A stretch of 64,000 nt of DNA from Euclidia mi (Eukaryota > Arthropoda > Insecta > Lepidoptera > Erebidae): positions 13,166,995 to 13,230,994 of the forward strand of contig OX123186.2 in assembly GCA_944739405.2 (NCBI GenBank), in the 5' to 3' direction. The position numbers were made by a program, and so were the translations under genes. Positions 1 through 10,330 of this stretch are shown here, one piece after another. Every line of letters begins with the position of its first letter. Position 1 is the first letter of the stretch. Under the pieces are notes generated by a model. That model had not been told where the DNA came from and searched no databases. It was given only the letters and a program-made list of their open reading frames with translations.

Positions 1-1362
1 TACTTTTTTTGCAAATTGAGCCAAATGGATTCTTTTCCTGAGGAATACAACCTTCTATCATCAGGAAAACAGCTACCTAGTAAAAATAAGCTTCTTACGT
101 TGTCTCCATTCTTTGATAAAACTTCAAACCTAATTCGTGTTGGAGGTAGATTAACTAACTCCTATTACGACTTCAATGTTAAGCATCCAATACTATTATC
201 TAGTTCTAATTTTATTTGCAAATTATTATTTAACATGTACCATACTAGACTTTTACACCCAGGGCCTCAACTACTAATTGCCACGCTTCGTCACCACTTC
301 TATCCTATTGGTGGCAGGAACTTAGCTAAAAAGGTCACGCATCAGTGTGTGAAATGTTGCAGAATCAAGGCTAGCACCATCCAACCTATGATGGGTAACC
401 TTCCAAAGCAACGACTGCACTTAGAATTTCCATTTTTAGATTCGGGGGTGGACTATGCTGGTCCAGTCATGATAGCGGACCGAAGGGGCAGAGGATGTCG
501 GCTTGTTAAAAGCTTCATATGTGTGTTCGTGTGTTTGGCTACGAGAGCTGTCCATCTTGAACTCGTGTCTGATCTGACAAAGGAGGCTTTCTTATCCGCC
601 ATGAACCGTTTTATTACTCGAAGGGGGAAGCCACGTAGCGTCTTTTCAGATAATGGCACAACGTTTGTCGGTGCTTTCAACGAGTTGGCCAAGCTTCTGT
701 CACAAGATCTGATCTTCAGTTCAATTGATCCTGGTATCAACTTTTCATTTATACCTGCGTACACCCCACATTTTGGCGGACTATGGGAGTCCGCAGTTAA
801 GTCTGTCAAACATCATCTCAGGCGTATTCTTGGGTTGACACATTTGACATTTGAAGAAATGGCAACCTGCTTAATTCAGATAGAGGCTATTTTAAACTCA
901 AGACCTCTAACCCCGCTTTCCAACGATCCTTCAGACCTCACTCCACTGACTCCAGCCCACTTTCTTATTGGTCGATCAATCGTGATGTTGCCTCATCCAC
1001 AGATTCAGACTGCCAACATCAACAACTTGCAGAGGTTTCGTCGTGTTGAGTGCTTGAAGCAGCATTTCTGCGCTCGCTTCTCCCATGATTACGTTCTGTG
1101 GCTTCAGGAGCGAACTAAATGGCGTCGATCAACGGGAGAGCTGAAGGAAGGGACACTTGTAGTGATAATTGATAAAAACTCACCGCCCTTACTTTGGCTT
1201 CTAGGACGCATTGTGAAGGTGCTTCCTGGCAGGGATGGCATCGCCAGAGTCGCCGACATCAAGACACGCAAGGGTGTTATTCGGCGCGCCTTTAACACCA
1301 TCTGTCCTCTACCTGTGACCTCTACTCTTGAAGAAGACTCTTCAACCGGGGGAGTATGTTGA
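1..1362 (+). CDS. BEL/Pao retrotransposon polyprotein, integrase end (5' cut by window)
   Basis: The frame is open to the left edge, so only the C-terminal part of a pol polyprotein is here; the apparent first codon at 16 is an internal TTG. Order of domains, counting from nt 16: a short stretch after RNase H ending in RVGGRL, an H2C2 zinc-binding region (residues about 75-120), the integrase core, then a DUF5641-like tail (about 355-435). The three catalytic acidic residues are visible: D in VDYAGP (about 146), D in FSDNGT (about 212) and E in GLWESA (about 258). The integrase inserts element cDNA into the host chromosome. The reading frame has no internal stop for 448 codons, unlike nearly every other element in the window, which suggests a fairly young copy. 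Stop TGA overlaps the start of the LTR. BEL/Pao rather than Gypsy is supported by the DUF5641-type tail and the RVGGRL context. Confidence 0.9.
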   Translation, partial: YFFCKLSQMDSFPEEYNLLSSGKQLPSKNKLLTLSPFFDKTSNLIRVGGRLTNSYYDFNVKHPILLSSSNFICKLLFNMYHTRLLHPGPQLLIATLRHHFYPIGGRNLAKKVTHQCVKCCRIKASTIQPMMGNLPKQRLHLEFPFLDSGVDYAGPVMIADRRGRGCRLVKSFICVFVCLATRAVHLELVSDLTKEAFLSAMNRFITRRGKPRSVFSDNGTTFVGAFNELAKLLSQDLIFSSIDPGINFSFIPAYTPHFGGLWESAVKSVKHHLRRILGLTHLTFEEMATCLIQIEAILNSRPLTPLSNDPSDLTPLTPAHFLIGRSIVMLPHPQIQTANINNLQRFRRVECLKQHFCARFSHDYVLWLQERTKWRRSTGELKEGTLVVIIDKNSPPLLWLLGRIVKVLPGRDGIARVADIKTRKGVIRRAFNTICPLPVTSTLEEDSSTGGVC

Positions 1363-1577
1363 ATATATCAACACCGGCCGGGCCGCGCCGCCAGAGCGAG
1401 ACGACAACATCGGACTGCACTGGTCACCCGCGCCGGCCCCGCTCACACCAGTCGGCCTTAGCACATACGACGACATACCCGCGCTCGCGCTGCATAATAT
1501 TGTTAACGTATCATCTTTTCTAATTTGTAATACGTAAAGTCAATCAGCAGTAATATACACATATCTATACGGTCCAC
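1357..1577 (+). repeat. 3' LTR of the BEL/Pao element, 3' limit uncertain
   Basis: A purine-rich tract (about 1346-1356, CCGGGGGAG) lies directly before TGTTGAATATATCAACA, a 17-bp near-palindrome that begins with TG as LTRs do. The integrase ORF stop (1360-1362) is inside this start. The GC-rich part (1371-1490) then changes to AT-rich sequence. I could not see the partner LTR, so the right end near 1577 is a guess from the fall of recognisable structure. Confidence 0.5.
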
Positions 1578-2097
1578 AACGCTTATTTTATTTAATACAT
1601 CGAGCTATCGTCGCAGCAGCGCGTTTACTACTTGGTAGATGCAACGCACTGTTTATTGAGTCTGTTTGCTCCTGTTTTTGACCTTATTCATAGTTTCAAT
1701 GTAACCATGCCAATTTAGATAGCATTCAGGCGTTAAATAACTTAGCTTGACTGAGACTTATTAGTTTACAATCAATATATCATCACCTGAACGACAGAAT
1801 TTCTGAGTAAAAGCTCTTTCCTTCTTTTGATCAAAATAGTCTTTCTTGATGTTTAACCTTGTAAATATTAAGTCTTTCTGTGGTATGTTTTATTGGATAG
1901 AAATCTTATTAAATGTTGTCAAACATGATCTAGAAAACAACATTTTCTTTGAAAGGCCTAAATAAGAAGTAGCTCTTTAGTCTAATAAAATGTAATTATT
2001 TTGTACAGATTTTGACTGATATTAACACTTTTCTATCACAGACATGTTGGTACCAGTAAAAATTGAATAAGTTATTTATTCGGCCAAATTTTTATGG
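1578..2097. other. Unassigned AT-rich sequence
   Basis: No open frame of note, no tandem repeat and no recognisable element. It may include the end of the LTR or old flanking sequence. Confidence 0.5.
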
Positions 2098-2862
2098 GTC
2101 GGAATTAGGATGACTAATTACAGGAATTTCTCCTAATTCCGAGGTAGGATGTTTGTATACCTCGGTGTAAGGCTCTATGAGCTCCTAATACCAAGGGTAT
2201 GCCTTCGTAAAAGGATCTCCATAGAGCCTTATACCGAGGTATGGCAACCACAAATAGTATTTTAGGGTTCCTTAGACCAAAACTTTCGCGTCATATCGGA
2301 ATCCTTTATACACGCACCGGCCGCCCCGCTACAATTTAGCGTTTGCGCTTAGCCGCATTTTGCATTTTCTTGATACTTACCTACTAAGATATATTCAAAT
2401 TTTATATGAACGAATATGTGTGTTATTAATAATTTAGAATAAGTAAACTATCTACTTGAAATTTAATCAAACTTTTTTAAACATTTATTATTTTATTTAA
2501 AAACTCCTTTGTGACTAGGGTAAGAGCATATTTTTAAGAAATAGCACTACTATTTTACTATTATTATTTAACTTATAAAATTGCTGTACGGAACCAATTA
2601 ACTCCTTTTTATTCTACCTCGGAATTAGGAACCGACTACCACGGTATTAGGTTTCAAGCCTGAAAATACCTCGGAATCAGGGAAAATCGACTTTGCTATA
2701 AAACTTTTTTTTTTCATGAATAAATCTTTTGAAAAGTCACATAATAATAGAAGTTATACAAAATTAAATGTCCATTTTAGCTGAAATATTATTTTTACAT
2801 AGGCTAAAATATTTATTTTTCCTGCTTGCTTCCAAATGTCACGAAATACCTCGGTATAAGGA
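2098..2862. repeat. Cluster of a TACCTCGGWATWAGG-type motif in both orientations
   Basis: Six close matches to a 16-bp motif occur in 765 bp: minus at 2131-2146 and 2226-2241; plus at 2158-2173, 2615-2630, 2667-2682 and 2847-2862. Partial matches lie at 2098-2110 and 2637-2652. Two pairs form hairpins: 2101-2110 with 2131-2140 (10 bp, perfect) and 2158-2178 with 2221-2241 (21 bp, one mismatch, 42-nt loop). No coding potential. Family unknown; a CGAAATACCTCGGTAT 16-mer of this cluster (2842-2857) recurs on the minus strand near 18040-18055. Confidence 0.7.
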
Positions 2863-2991
2863 GCCTTTACCTTAATTTGTTCAAAACAAACTTTAAAGTT
2901 TTTTTCTTTTTATTATCATAACTACTTCAAGACGACTACTAAAATTTTATTAAAATATTAAAATACAATACAAATAAAATAATATATTTCT

Positions 2992-3095
2992 TCAAAGGGC
3001 GTCGTGAAAGTCCTTCACATCGCCGTCTATTGGGAACGTGCCCAGAAGACTGACAGCATTGCCACGTTGTATGGCAATGCTAATTTTCTACTTAA
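2992..3095 (-). pseudogene. C-terminal fragment of a retroelement-associated endonuclease-like protein
   Basis: Read on the minus strand this gives an open stretch of about 34 codons ending in DFHDAL and a stop at 2992-2994. It contains the run IAIQRGNA and PIDGDV. It matches, with only a few changes, the end of the plus-strand fragment at 35235-35690. This copy is in one frame where the other is shifted. Known context of such ends: retroelement proteins with an RPDG...W.D motif in invertebrates; the nuclease role is inference. Only the last part of the domain is here, so it cannot be active. Confidence 0.6.
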
Positions 3096-3120
3096 CTTTA
3101 AAGTAAATTGTAAATTTGTT

Positions 3121-3188
3121 GGGTGTAATACTAATTACACTTCTGCCTACCCCTTAGGCTATACAGGCGTGAGTCTATAAAAAAATAA
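3121..3188 (+). repeat. SINE 3' end with A-rich tail
   Basis: Contains the CTGCCTACCCCTT...ACAGGCGTGAG sequence that ends the tRNA-type SINE at 43655-43892, followed by an A-rich run. The tRNA-like head is absent, so this is a 5'-truncated copy or a remnant. Confidence 0.65.
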
Positions 3189-3190
3189 AC

Positions 3191-3232
3191 CGGTTAAGTG
3201 CGAGTTGGACTCGCGCACCGAGGGTTCCGTAC
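3191..3232 (+). repeat. Dispersed repeat fragment (GGGTTCCGTAC family)
   Basis: AAGTGCGAGT...GACTCGCGCACCGAGGGTTCCGTAC is nearly the same as the start of the repeat at 24510. The rest of the family is not recognisable here. Confidence 0.6.
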
Positions 3233-3369
3233 AAACCTGTAGGTATATATAATTATAATTATTTAAGCTTTAGACTTTTATATGATCTGTGCTTTCCTCA
3301 TGTTTTTGCCAAAATTGTAGTCCAAAGCAAACCTAAATGGTTACCTCGTGGTATCAAAGTTTGCAGTGT

Positions 3370-5165
3370 AAAGAAAAGACAACTATAGTGGCAGTTTAGA
3401 AACAAGCCTACAACTTTTCATAAACATAAATATTCTAATTACTGCAAAATATTCAAGAAAATTATTAATTTAACCAAACGTTCTCAGAACAACTACAACA
3501 TAGCGACATCCAAAAATAAATGCAAGGCGACATGGCAAATTATAAACAAAACAAAATTGAACACACCTAAAGAAACTATTGACAATTTAATTATTGGCAG
3601 TAATTATGTTATCTCACAACCTATTGAAATTGCTAATGCATTTAATGAGTACTTTATCCAAAAAATAAAACCAATAGCACGGTGCAGGCCAAAACATAAC
3701 ATCCTCAATCAGTAATCAACTAAAATCAATGTTTTTATCACCATGTTTGCCTTCGGATATATACAAAATAATAAAAGATCTAAAGAATGTAGGATATGAT
3801 GATATTTCTACGAAAGTAATTAAAGCAGTAAATGAGGATATTTGTGATCACTTGAGTTACCTTATAAATTTAAGTATAGAGTTGGGTACCTATCCGAAAG
3901 ATCTCAAGCTAAGTGTTATAAAGCCATTGTTTAAAAAATAACAGACCCATTGCGCTAAAACCAATATTTTCTAAAATATTTGAGAAATATATTTATAATG
4001 AGGTCAAAAATTACTTAGAGAAAAATCATATTTTATGCAATGAGCAAAAGGGCTTCCGACAAGGTAAAACCATAAACATGGCAGTCTATGACTTTTTAAG
4101 TAGTGTAATTTTGTATGTTGATAAATTGTCTCCAGTTAATGCAATATTCTGTGACATGTCTCAGGCGTTTGATCACGTAGATCGTGGAATTTTATCGCAT
4201 AAACGGCATCAGAGGAAATGTATTACAACTCATTCGATCATACTTATCTGATAGACACCATGTTACTAGAATTACAAGAATAAATAACGAAACCAAAAAT
4301 GAAGAGTATATACCTCGAAAAAGCGTCTCGTAAAATATGGGGTACCCCAGGGGATAGTATTGGGTCTCTTTTTATTTATTATATATATTAATGACCTTCC
4401 AAGTTCAACTAAATATCCTATGACTTTATTCGCTGATGAAAGCACAATAACTATACCCTGTAAAGCAGTAAATAATTATATGTCTGAAATAAATAACACC
4501 TTGGCCGCTGAAGTATCATGGCTTGATAATAATAACTTAAAAATTTACCTGCATAAAACAACAATAATGCATTTCAGCCAAAGGTCAAAAAATACCTTCG
4601 ATACCAAATTGGTGTGTAATGGTATTAATATAAATGAAGCCACCACTGTTCTTTTTCTAGGGCTAACAATAGATCAACATCAAATTGGAAGTGTCATATA
4701 GATAAATTAAGTTCAAAAATCAGTAGTTTGTCATTTGCTCTATACAAGCTTAGTCGTACTGTAAGCACAGATGCGATTCTCAATGCGTATTATGGACTAA
4801 TAGAGTCAGCCCTTAGGTATGGAATACTGTTTTGGGGTAACTCAGCGAATCGGGAAATGGCATTCAAAACACAAAAACGATGTTTACGCGCAATGTTCGG
4901 CATACAAACAACAGACAGTTGCAAACCACTGTTTGTCAAAGATAAAATTTTAACACTCCCGTCGCTTTATATCATGGAAGTTATTTATTTGTCAAAAATA
5001 ACCTTAATTTATTTCCGCGTTTATCAGATAATGTTGTTCGTAGTCGACGTGATAATGACAGGCTACAAATTCATCCAGCGAAAACACAAAAGTGTAATAT
5101 GTATGGCTCCTAATTTTTTTAATAGAATTCCAAGTACAATTAAACAATTGAATATAAATGTAACA
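3370..5165 (+). pseudogene. LINE (CR1/Jockey group) reverse transcriptase, decayed copy 1
   Basis: Pieces of one reverse transcriptase read in order through several frameshifts. About 3470-3690 is the linker before the RT (NKCKATWQIINKTK). 3729-3941 holds the fingers (DISTKVIKA...SVIKPLFKK). About 3945-4180 holds EQKGFRQGK and the palm D in CDMSQAFDHVD. 4345-4701 holds a GVPQG-like motif and FADE where the family has FADD. 4705-5165 is the thumb and C-terminal region (ALRYGILFWGNS, FFNRIPSTIKQL). The endonuclease domain upstream is missing. The second catalytic acidic pair is altered (FADE), and frame breaks fall near 3715, 3942, 4200-4330 and 4700. Its closest relative in the window is the copy at 59034-61925. 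Dead; exact clade not resolved by eye. Confidence 0.8.
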
Positions 5166-6066
5166 AAAAAATATGGTTTTCGCAATTTTTCCTTTATTTA
5201 TGCTATAAGAGTTTGCTTCGTGCCAAATTTCAAGATTCTGAGTTCACGGAAAGTACCCTGTAGGTTCTGATTCCCTTGCGAGTAGTTGCGAGTGTGAAAA
5301 TATGTTTGAATTGCTGTCTTTGTTGATTGCGTTGACATATGCATTCAAAAGGAAACGGCTAGTAACTTTATTTATTTTAATTTTATATTATAATAATATG
5401 ATGTTATTAAAACTTTACGATTTTCGCAATTTTCTTTTATCTGTGCTATAGGACGTTGGTTTGTACCAAATTTCAAGAATCTAAGTTTACGGGAAGTACC
5501 CGTAGGTTTTGATTCCCTTGCCAGTAGTTGCGAGTTTGAAAATATAGTAAAATTGCTGTTTCTTTTGATTGCGTTGAGATAGCAGTTTGTTTTTGTTACA
5601 GCTTAAAGGTATAATAGTCCCGAGTATTTTGATAAGAATATAAATTTAAAAAATTAACGCGTGCATGAGGAAAGGGTTAGTAACTTTAAAATTAATAAAA
5701 ATATTTTTTATATGATGTAACTAAAAATTTACGGTTTTCGCAATTTTCCCTTTATTTGTGCTAGAAGACATTGCTTGGTACCAAATTTCAAGATTCTAAG
5801 TTCACGGGAAGTACACTGTAGGTTTTGATTCCCTAGCGAGTAGTTGCGAGAAAATTTGCGGCTTAAATTGCTGTTTATTTTTATTGCGTTGACATAGAAG
5901 TTTGATTTTGTTACAGCTTCAACGTTTTATAGACCTGAGTATTTTATATGAATTTAAACTTAAAATCTGTACGCGTTCATGAGAAAATGGTAATAACTTT
6001 AAAATTATTTAAAATATTTTTATGATATGATGTAACAAAAAAATTACGGTTTTCGCAATTTTCCCT
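5161..6066 (+). repeat. Tandem array of an about 315-bp unit (three copies plus a stub)
   Basis: The phrase TTTTCGCAATTTT starts units near 5177, 5421, 5734 and 6051, so spacings are about 244, 313 and 317 bp; the first unit is shortened. Each unit continues with a TTTATTTGTGCTA-like stretch, CCAAATTTCAAGATTCT, CACGGGAAGTAC, GTAGGTTTTGATTCCCT and GCGAGTAGTTGCGAG. A related phrase lies at 24907-25010. The array begins within or right at the 3' end of the LINE ORF above. No coding role seen. Confidence 0.8.
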
Positions 6067-6285
6067 TCATGCATGCTATATTAAGGGTTACACCTGCTTT
6101 ATTAAGGGCTACCGCTCCAAACCCGTGGCCCATAGTGCGATGTTATAAAACTCAGCTAAAATATAAAGCTTTTTCGATAAATGAGCTATCCAACACAAAT
6201 AGAATGATTCAAATCAAACCGGTAGTTCCTAAGCGCGGTCAAACAAACAATCGAACAAACTAACTTTTCGACTTTATTTTTTTTA

Positions 6286-6345
6286 TTTATAGACTCACGC
6301 CTGTATCCCCGAAGGGATAGGCAGAGGTGTAAGGTGTCTTTCTTT
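6286..6345 (-). repeat. SINE 3' end, reverse orientation
   Basis: ACTCACGCCTGTATCC...GGATAGGCAGAGGTGTAA is the reverse complement of the SINE 3' end seen at 43830-43880. Preceded on the plus strand by a T-rich run, which is the A tail on the minus strand. Confidence 0.65.
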
Positions 6346-7439
6346 GGGGTTATTTGAACAATAATACAACATAATATACTCAACGGGTATTGACATTAAT
6401 GATGACAAATATACACATGAACGATTAAATATGATTATATGAACGAAGCATTTAATTGGACGGTGCACAAAGGAAAATATACGCACAATAAAAATTAAAG
6501 GCAACAAATCTTTGTATTACGATAATGACCCGCTCGATGCTCCGCGCGACCTGTTTACGTAACAAATTGCTTCCGTTTATTAATAATCGATATTTGAGTC
6601 TGTAATTTTAATGAGAGTATGGTATTATGGTTCCATATTTTATATAAATAAAACATTACCCAAATATGTCCAGATTGATAAGCCGTTATAATTTTTACAT
6701 GTGAAATAATAATCAGGCGGGCGTAGTCACTCGCGACTTCGACTGCTCTTTTCTTTCTTACAAGATGCGAGATTGATTGTATTATGTTACAAGATCGAAG
6801 TGGAAGGAAAACAAAATTAAAATTTGGTAAGTTTTAAATTGGGTCCTAGGAAGCAATTACGACGTAACATGAGAATCTGTATGAAAACATTATGGTTTAT
6901 TTACGCACAATGCCACATCTGAGATATAGACAAACTTTTAAAATGCTCACGTATCACTGAATTATTATCTTCTAGATTTACTTCACAAAATATTCTGCAA
7001 AGACGGAGACAAAGAAAACTACTGCGTGACTAAACTGCGAAACCCATCCAATTGTAGTATAGATTCCAATCATTATGCTTACCATACCTAAACATAATAC
7101 GTCCATTCTCACTTATATACAAAAGTTTTATGACCATAATACTCCTAAGTACGATTATTCATCCCAGCGTTATGTATTGTCCAATAATTTTGTGCGACAT
7201 AAGCAGCCTACCACAAATACTGCTTGTAAATCTTTTTTATTTTTTTATTATACTGTTCTGTCATATAGACAGAACAGTATTATATACAGTGTTTCTTGAG
7301 TATACAAATGTGAGCCTTGAAGTGTCGGATGGAAATATGTATTGCGATTACGACATTATAGCATATGTTGCTAGATATTAAAGTGCTTACAAACGAAATA
7401 GTTTATACCGGTTGCAGTTTTTGCTATTGTAGGTTCAAA
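6346..7439. other. No gene seen; AT-rich sequence with one hairpin
   Basis: Short open frames here have no recognisable motif and no codon structure. The only structure is the hairpin at 7250-7280. Confidence 0.6.
7250..7280. repeat. Short perfect hairpin
   Basis: Arms of 13 bp (ATACTGTTCTGTC, 7250-7262 and its complement 7268-7280) around a 5-nt loop. It is not followed by a T run, and a terminator role makes no sense here. Confidence 0.7.
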
Positions 7440-7680
7440 TTGGTCCAGTGCAAAGCATATGCGTTTGCTGATCCGGGCTTTGATTCCCAGGTCGGTACAA
7501 AGTGTCACTAAGTTTTTCCGGATTCTCAATAGCAGCAAGGAGTCTGCTATGTGTCCATTAACGGCAATCGGCTCACCCACCATTACGTGCGACCTAAAAT
7601 TCATTACATGGCAAAATGTGGGCCTACCCCTACGAGTACACAGGCTTGAGCCCATAAGTAAATATAAACGCTTAAAATAG
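7440..7680 (+). repeat. tRNA-type SINE, old copy
   Basis: The head has a box-A-like TGGTCCAGTGC (7441-7451) and a worn box B (TTTGATTCCC, about 7482-7491). The body shares ATGTGTCCATTAACGGCAAT, TGCGACCTAAAATTCAT and the CCTACCCCT...ACAGGCTTGAG end with the SINE at 43655. Older than that copy judging by the number of changes. Confidence 0.75.
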
Positions 7681-8336
7681 AAAAAAAAATATTCTGGAGT
7701 CTTCACAAGCTCCATAAGCACATTGACCGCAAGAACAAAGTAATAATCACTTGGAAATCAACAACTAACTCCTAACTCCTAACTCCACAATAGCAGTAAT
7801 TGTAATAGTTGAAAGTTCATTTAAACTAAAACTATTTGCAATCGAACTAAAGTACTTATGCATTTACTAGTTAAGTTGTAAACTTTACTAATAAAATGTA
7901 TTCTGTGCATTTCATGTGCTGAATGGCTACATGGTATTGTCTAATGATATTCTGCCACTGAAATCAAATAAGAAATGAAGATATTGCAATACAAGTTACA
8001 ACTCCTATGCGTTAACGAGACAATTGACAAATCATGGAGACAGGCTTTGATCTAGAAAACATTACCGTAGTTCCGCGCAGCATAGTGAGAATAGAAAGAA
8101 TTGGTTCGTGCTGGCGTGGAAATTATTTGGACGTAGACTAGTCGCAAATTGAACGAAGAAAATGTCAAGGCCAAAATCACGTAAGCTTGTTATGTTATAA
8201 GCTGATACGTTTGCTATAGAATTAAAATTTGCTAAAGCGATATTGATATTCTCTATCAGATGCTACTGTTAGCTCTACTATTACTTCTATTTAAAACTGG
8301 TTCTAAAATTATTTTGACGTTCGTAAGTGTAGCTTT
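7681..8336. other. No feature seen
   Basis: AT-rich sequence with no open frame of interest and no repeat recognised. Confidence 0.5.
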
Positions 8337-8560
8337 ATGATCAAACTAGAGGAAGCCAGCAGCTACGCCTGCATTTTTTTTAAATTTACCCTTTTTGGCC
8401 AATCCCGTGAGAATTTCGGGAAATTCCTTCTTAGTGCACCCCTGCGGTCCCCAAGGAACATACATACCAAATTTCAGCTTCCTGCGCCCAATAGTTTCGG
8501 CTGTAGCGTGTCTGTCAGTCAGTCAGTAACGCAAGGATTTTATATATTAAGAAGATAAAT
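8337..8560 (+). repeat. Dispersed repeat fragment
   Basis: Holds GCAGCTACGCCTGC, CCCGTGAGAATTTCGGGAA and CCAAATTTCAGCTTCCTGCG followed by a CAGTCAGTCAGT run. These phrases are typical of dispersed repeats in Lepidoptera and are related in style to 11190-11400. No ends could be fixed. Confidence 0.45.
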
Positions 8561-8667
8561 AAACAGTGTTCAACAGACTCGATGCCTGCTCATCTCAGCA
8601 GGCAGTCGAATCAACATATATACATATAATAAACTGTTATAAGTAACGTACCTAACAGTTTATAGAC

Positions 8668-8762
8668 AAAATAATAATAATAATAATATTCTACCACATA
8701 CACACATCACCATCTAGTCCCAAACTAAGCAGAGCTTGTATTATGGGTACTAGATAATGGAT
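8668..8762 (-). repeat. 3' end of a CR1-type LINE, reverse orientation
   Basis: CATCTAGTCCCAAACTAAGC and CAGAGCTTGTA are the reverse complement of the LINE 3' end at 28316-28432. It sits next to a microsatellite of ATA units (8668-8683), which on the minus strand lies downstream as expected of a tail. Confidence 0.65.
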
Positions 8763-10175
8763 AAACATACATATATACTTTTTTTTTTTTTGTAAATACA
8801 TACATATTATACATAGAAACATTGCTTTAATATTATATCAACATAAAAATATACGCTTTCAAACAGAAAATTGCACAAATAAAACTCGAGTCACTTCTAA
8901 GAATATATCTCAGTGCAGTACAAATATCTATTATTTTACTATGCTACATAAAATCACAGTTATTTGCCTGTTACGTTGATGTTGCGATAAAGAACTGCTA
9001 TGATTTTTTTGAATATCTTTCATGTAAAATATGAAGGCACTAGGGCGGTTATATTGTTTGATGACGAACATAATTGATTATTACTACTAATATAGTATTA
9101 TACTATTTGTGATATTCCTTAGGTTTACAGCAGTTCTACCTGCTCAAATATTATTGTTTCCATAAATAATATATTTATTCGAGTCTTTGCAAAAAAGAAG
9201 TCTGAAGCAGCATTACTCTAGGATCAGATTCATAAATGTCTTGCAGGGTTTTCATATTCCTCAGCTATTATCTGATCAGAAATAATAATGTCTTTGCGCC
9301 ATATTTTTTGACACCAGGCTTGCACCCTTACCCTTTCGGAAAACTGAAAGTAGGTACTTACCAAACCCGGTAACGAACCCAGGCACCATATACGGCACTA
9401 GAAAACATACATCTTAAATACGAATAAAACTATCAAAAGAACTGGTATCTAGACTATCTAGTAGGTACATAAAATAATAGGACAAGAAAATGACTACGTC
9501 AAATATAATGTACCTTGGGGCGCTGTTACTATTGTTATCATTCCTACAAATGATATAGCTTTCGTCTGGACCACCAATTCTTGTTTTATACTAAGCCCGA
9601 TATTTTTCGATGATAGTCGATAGACGAAATAGAATAAATTTGATAACTAACTACCTATATTTCTCGTTCTTTGGTTGCGGTTCATCTGACCCCTGTTTGG
9701 GGAGGTTTACATAGCTTTTCTTTTATTTTATTGCTCGCTAATGTAGATTGTCGATTTGAATTATCGTTGGTCCTCATGGTTGGTGGACATTTATTGTTCG
9801 TTGTGTTCTTCAATGAAAATAATGCTATTTAAACCAGCTGTGTTCTTATTCCTTTGTGACTAAAACGGAATTATGAACATGTAAGGTTCGTCGATAATCG
9901 GTCGTCAGGTCCATATAAAAGTGCTCCATTTCTGGTGCTGCACTCCATGGACATTGTATCACAGGATGTATTGTATTAATGATTTAAGTTCTCAATTGAT
10001 ACGCCTGTATATGCTCATACGTCAAAGGTTTGATTTAAACGAGCACCGTTGCATTATGTGTCCACGACGCTCACTTCAGCGAGGCCCCTCGCATCTTCAC
10101 AGAATCCACTTGTTTGTACGGCGGCTACCCCTGGCGGGCGTTTGCTTAACGCATTTTCAGGCTTAAAAGATCATT
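8763..10175. other. No gene seen
   Basis: AT-rich. A stretch near 9305-9395 read on the minus strand has a box-B-like GGGTTCGTTACC and may be SINE debris, but the rest of the head is missing. Open frames at 9921-10166 and 10049-10291 overlap each other and show no known motif. Confidence 0.45.
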
Positions 10176-10330
10176 TTATTTTAGTTACAAAGGAAAAAGA
10201 GCAAAGCTTAAAACAGCATTTACCCGATTACAGCGAAGCCAAAAAGAAGGGTAATGATTTTGGCAATCTATGTATGCAACTGAATGTATGATTGTATGTT
10301 CCACCGTAGAGCCTAAAATGTTCTATATTC
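10176..10330 (+). repeat. Dispersed repeat fragment shared with 29038
   Basis: TTACCCGATTACAGCGAAGCC, GGTAATGATTTTGGCA and TTGTATGTTCCACC are near copies of phrases at 29045-29130. Element type not settled; Helitron-derived is possible. Confidence 0.5.

Noticed and set aside
453..1301. Minus-strand open frames over the integrase
   Set aside because: Shadows of the plus-strand coding region, which has clear motifs.
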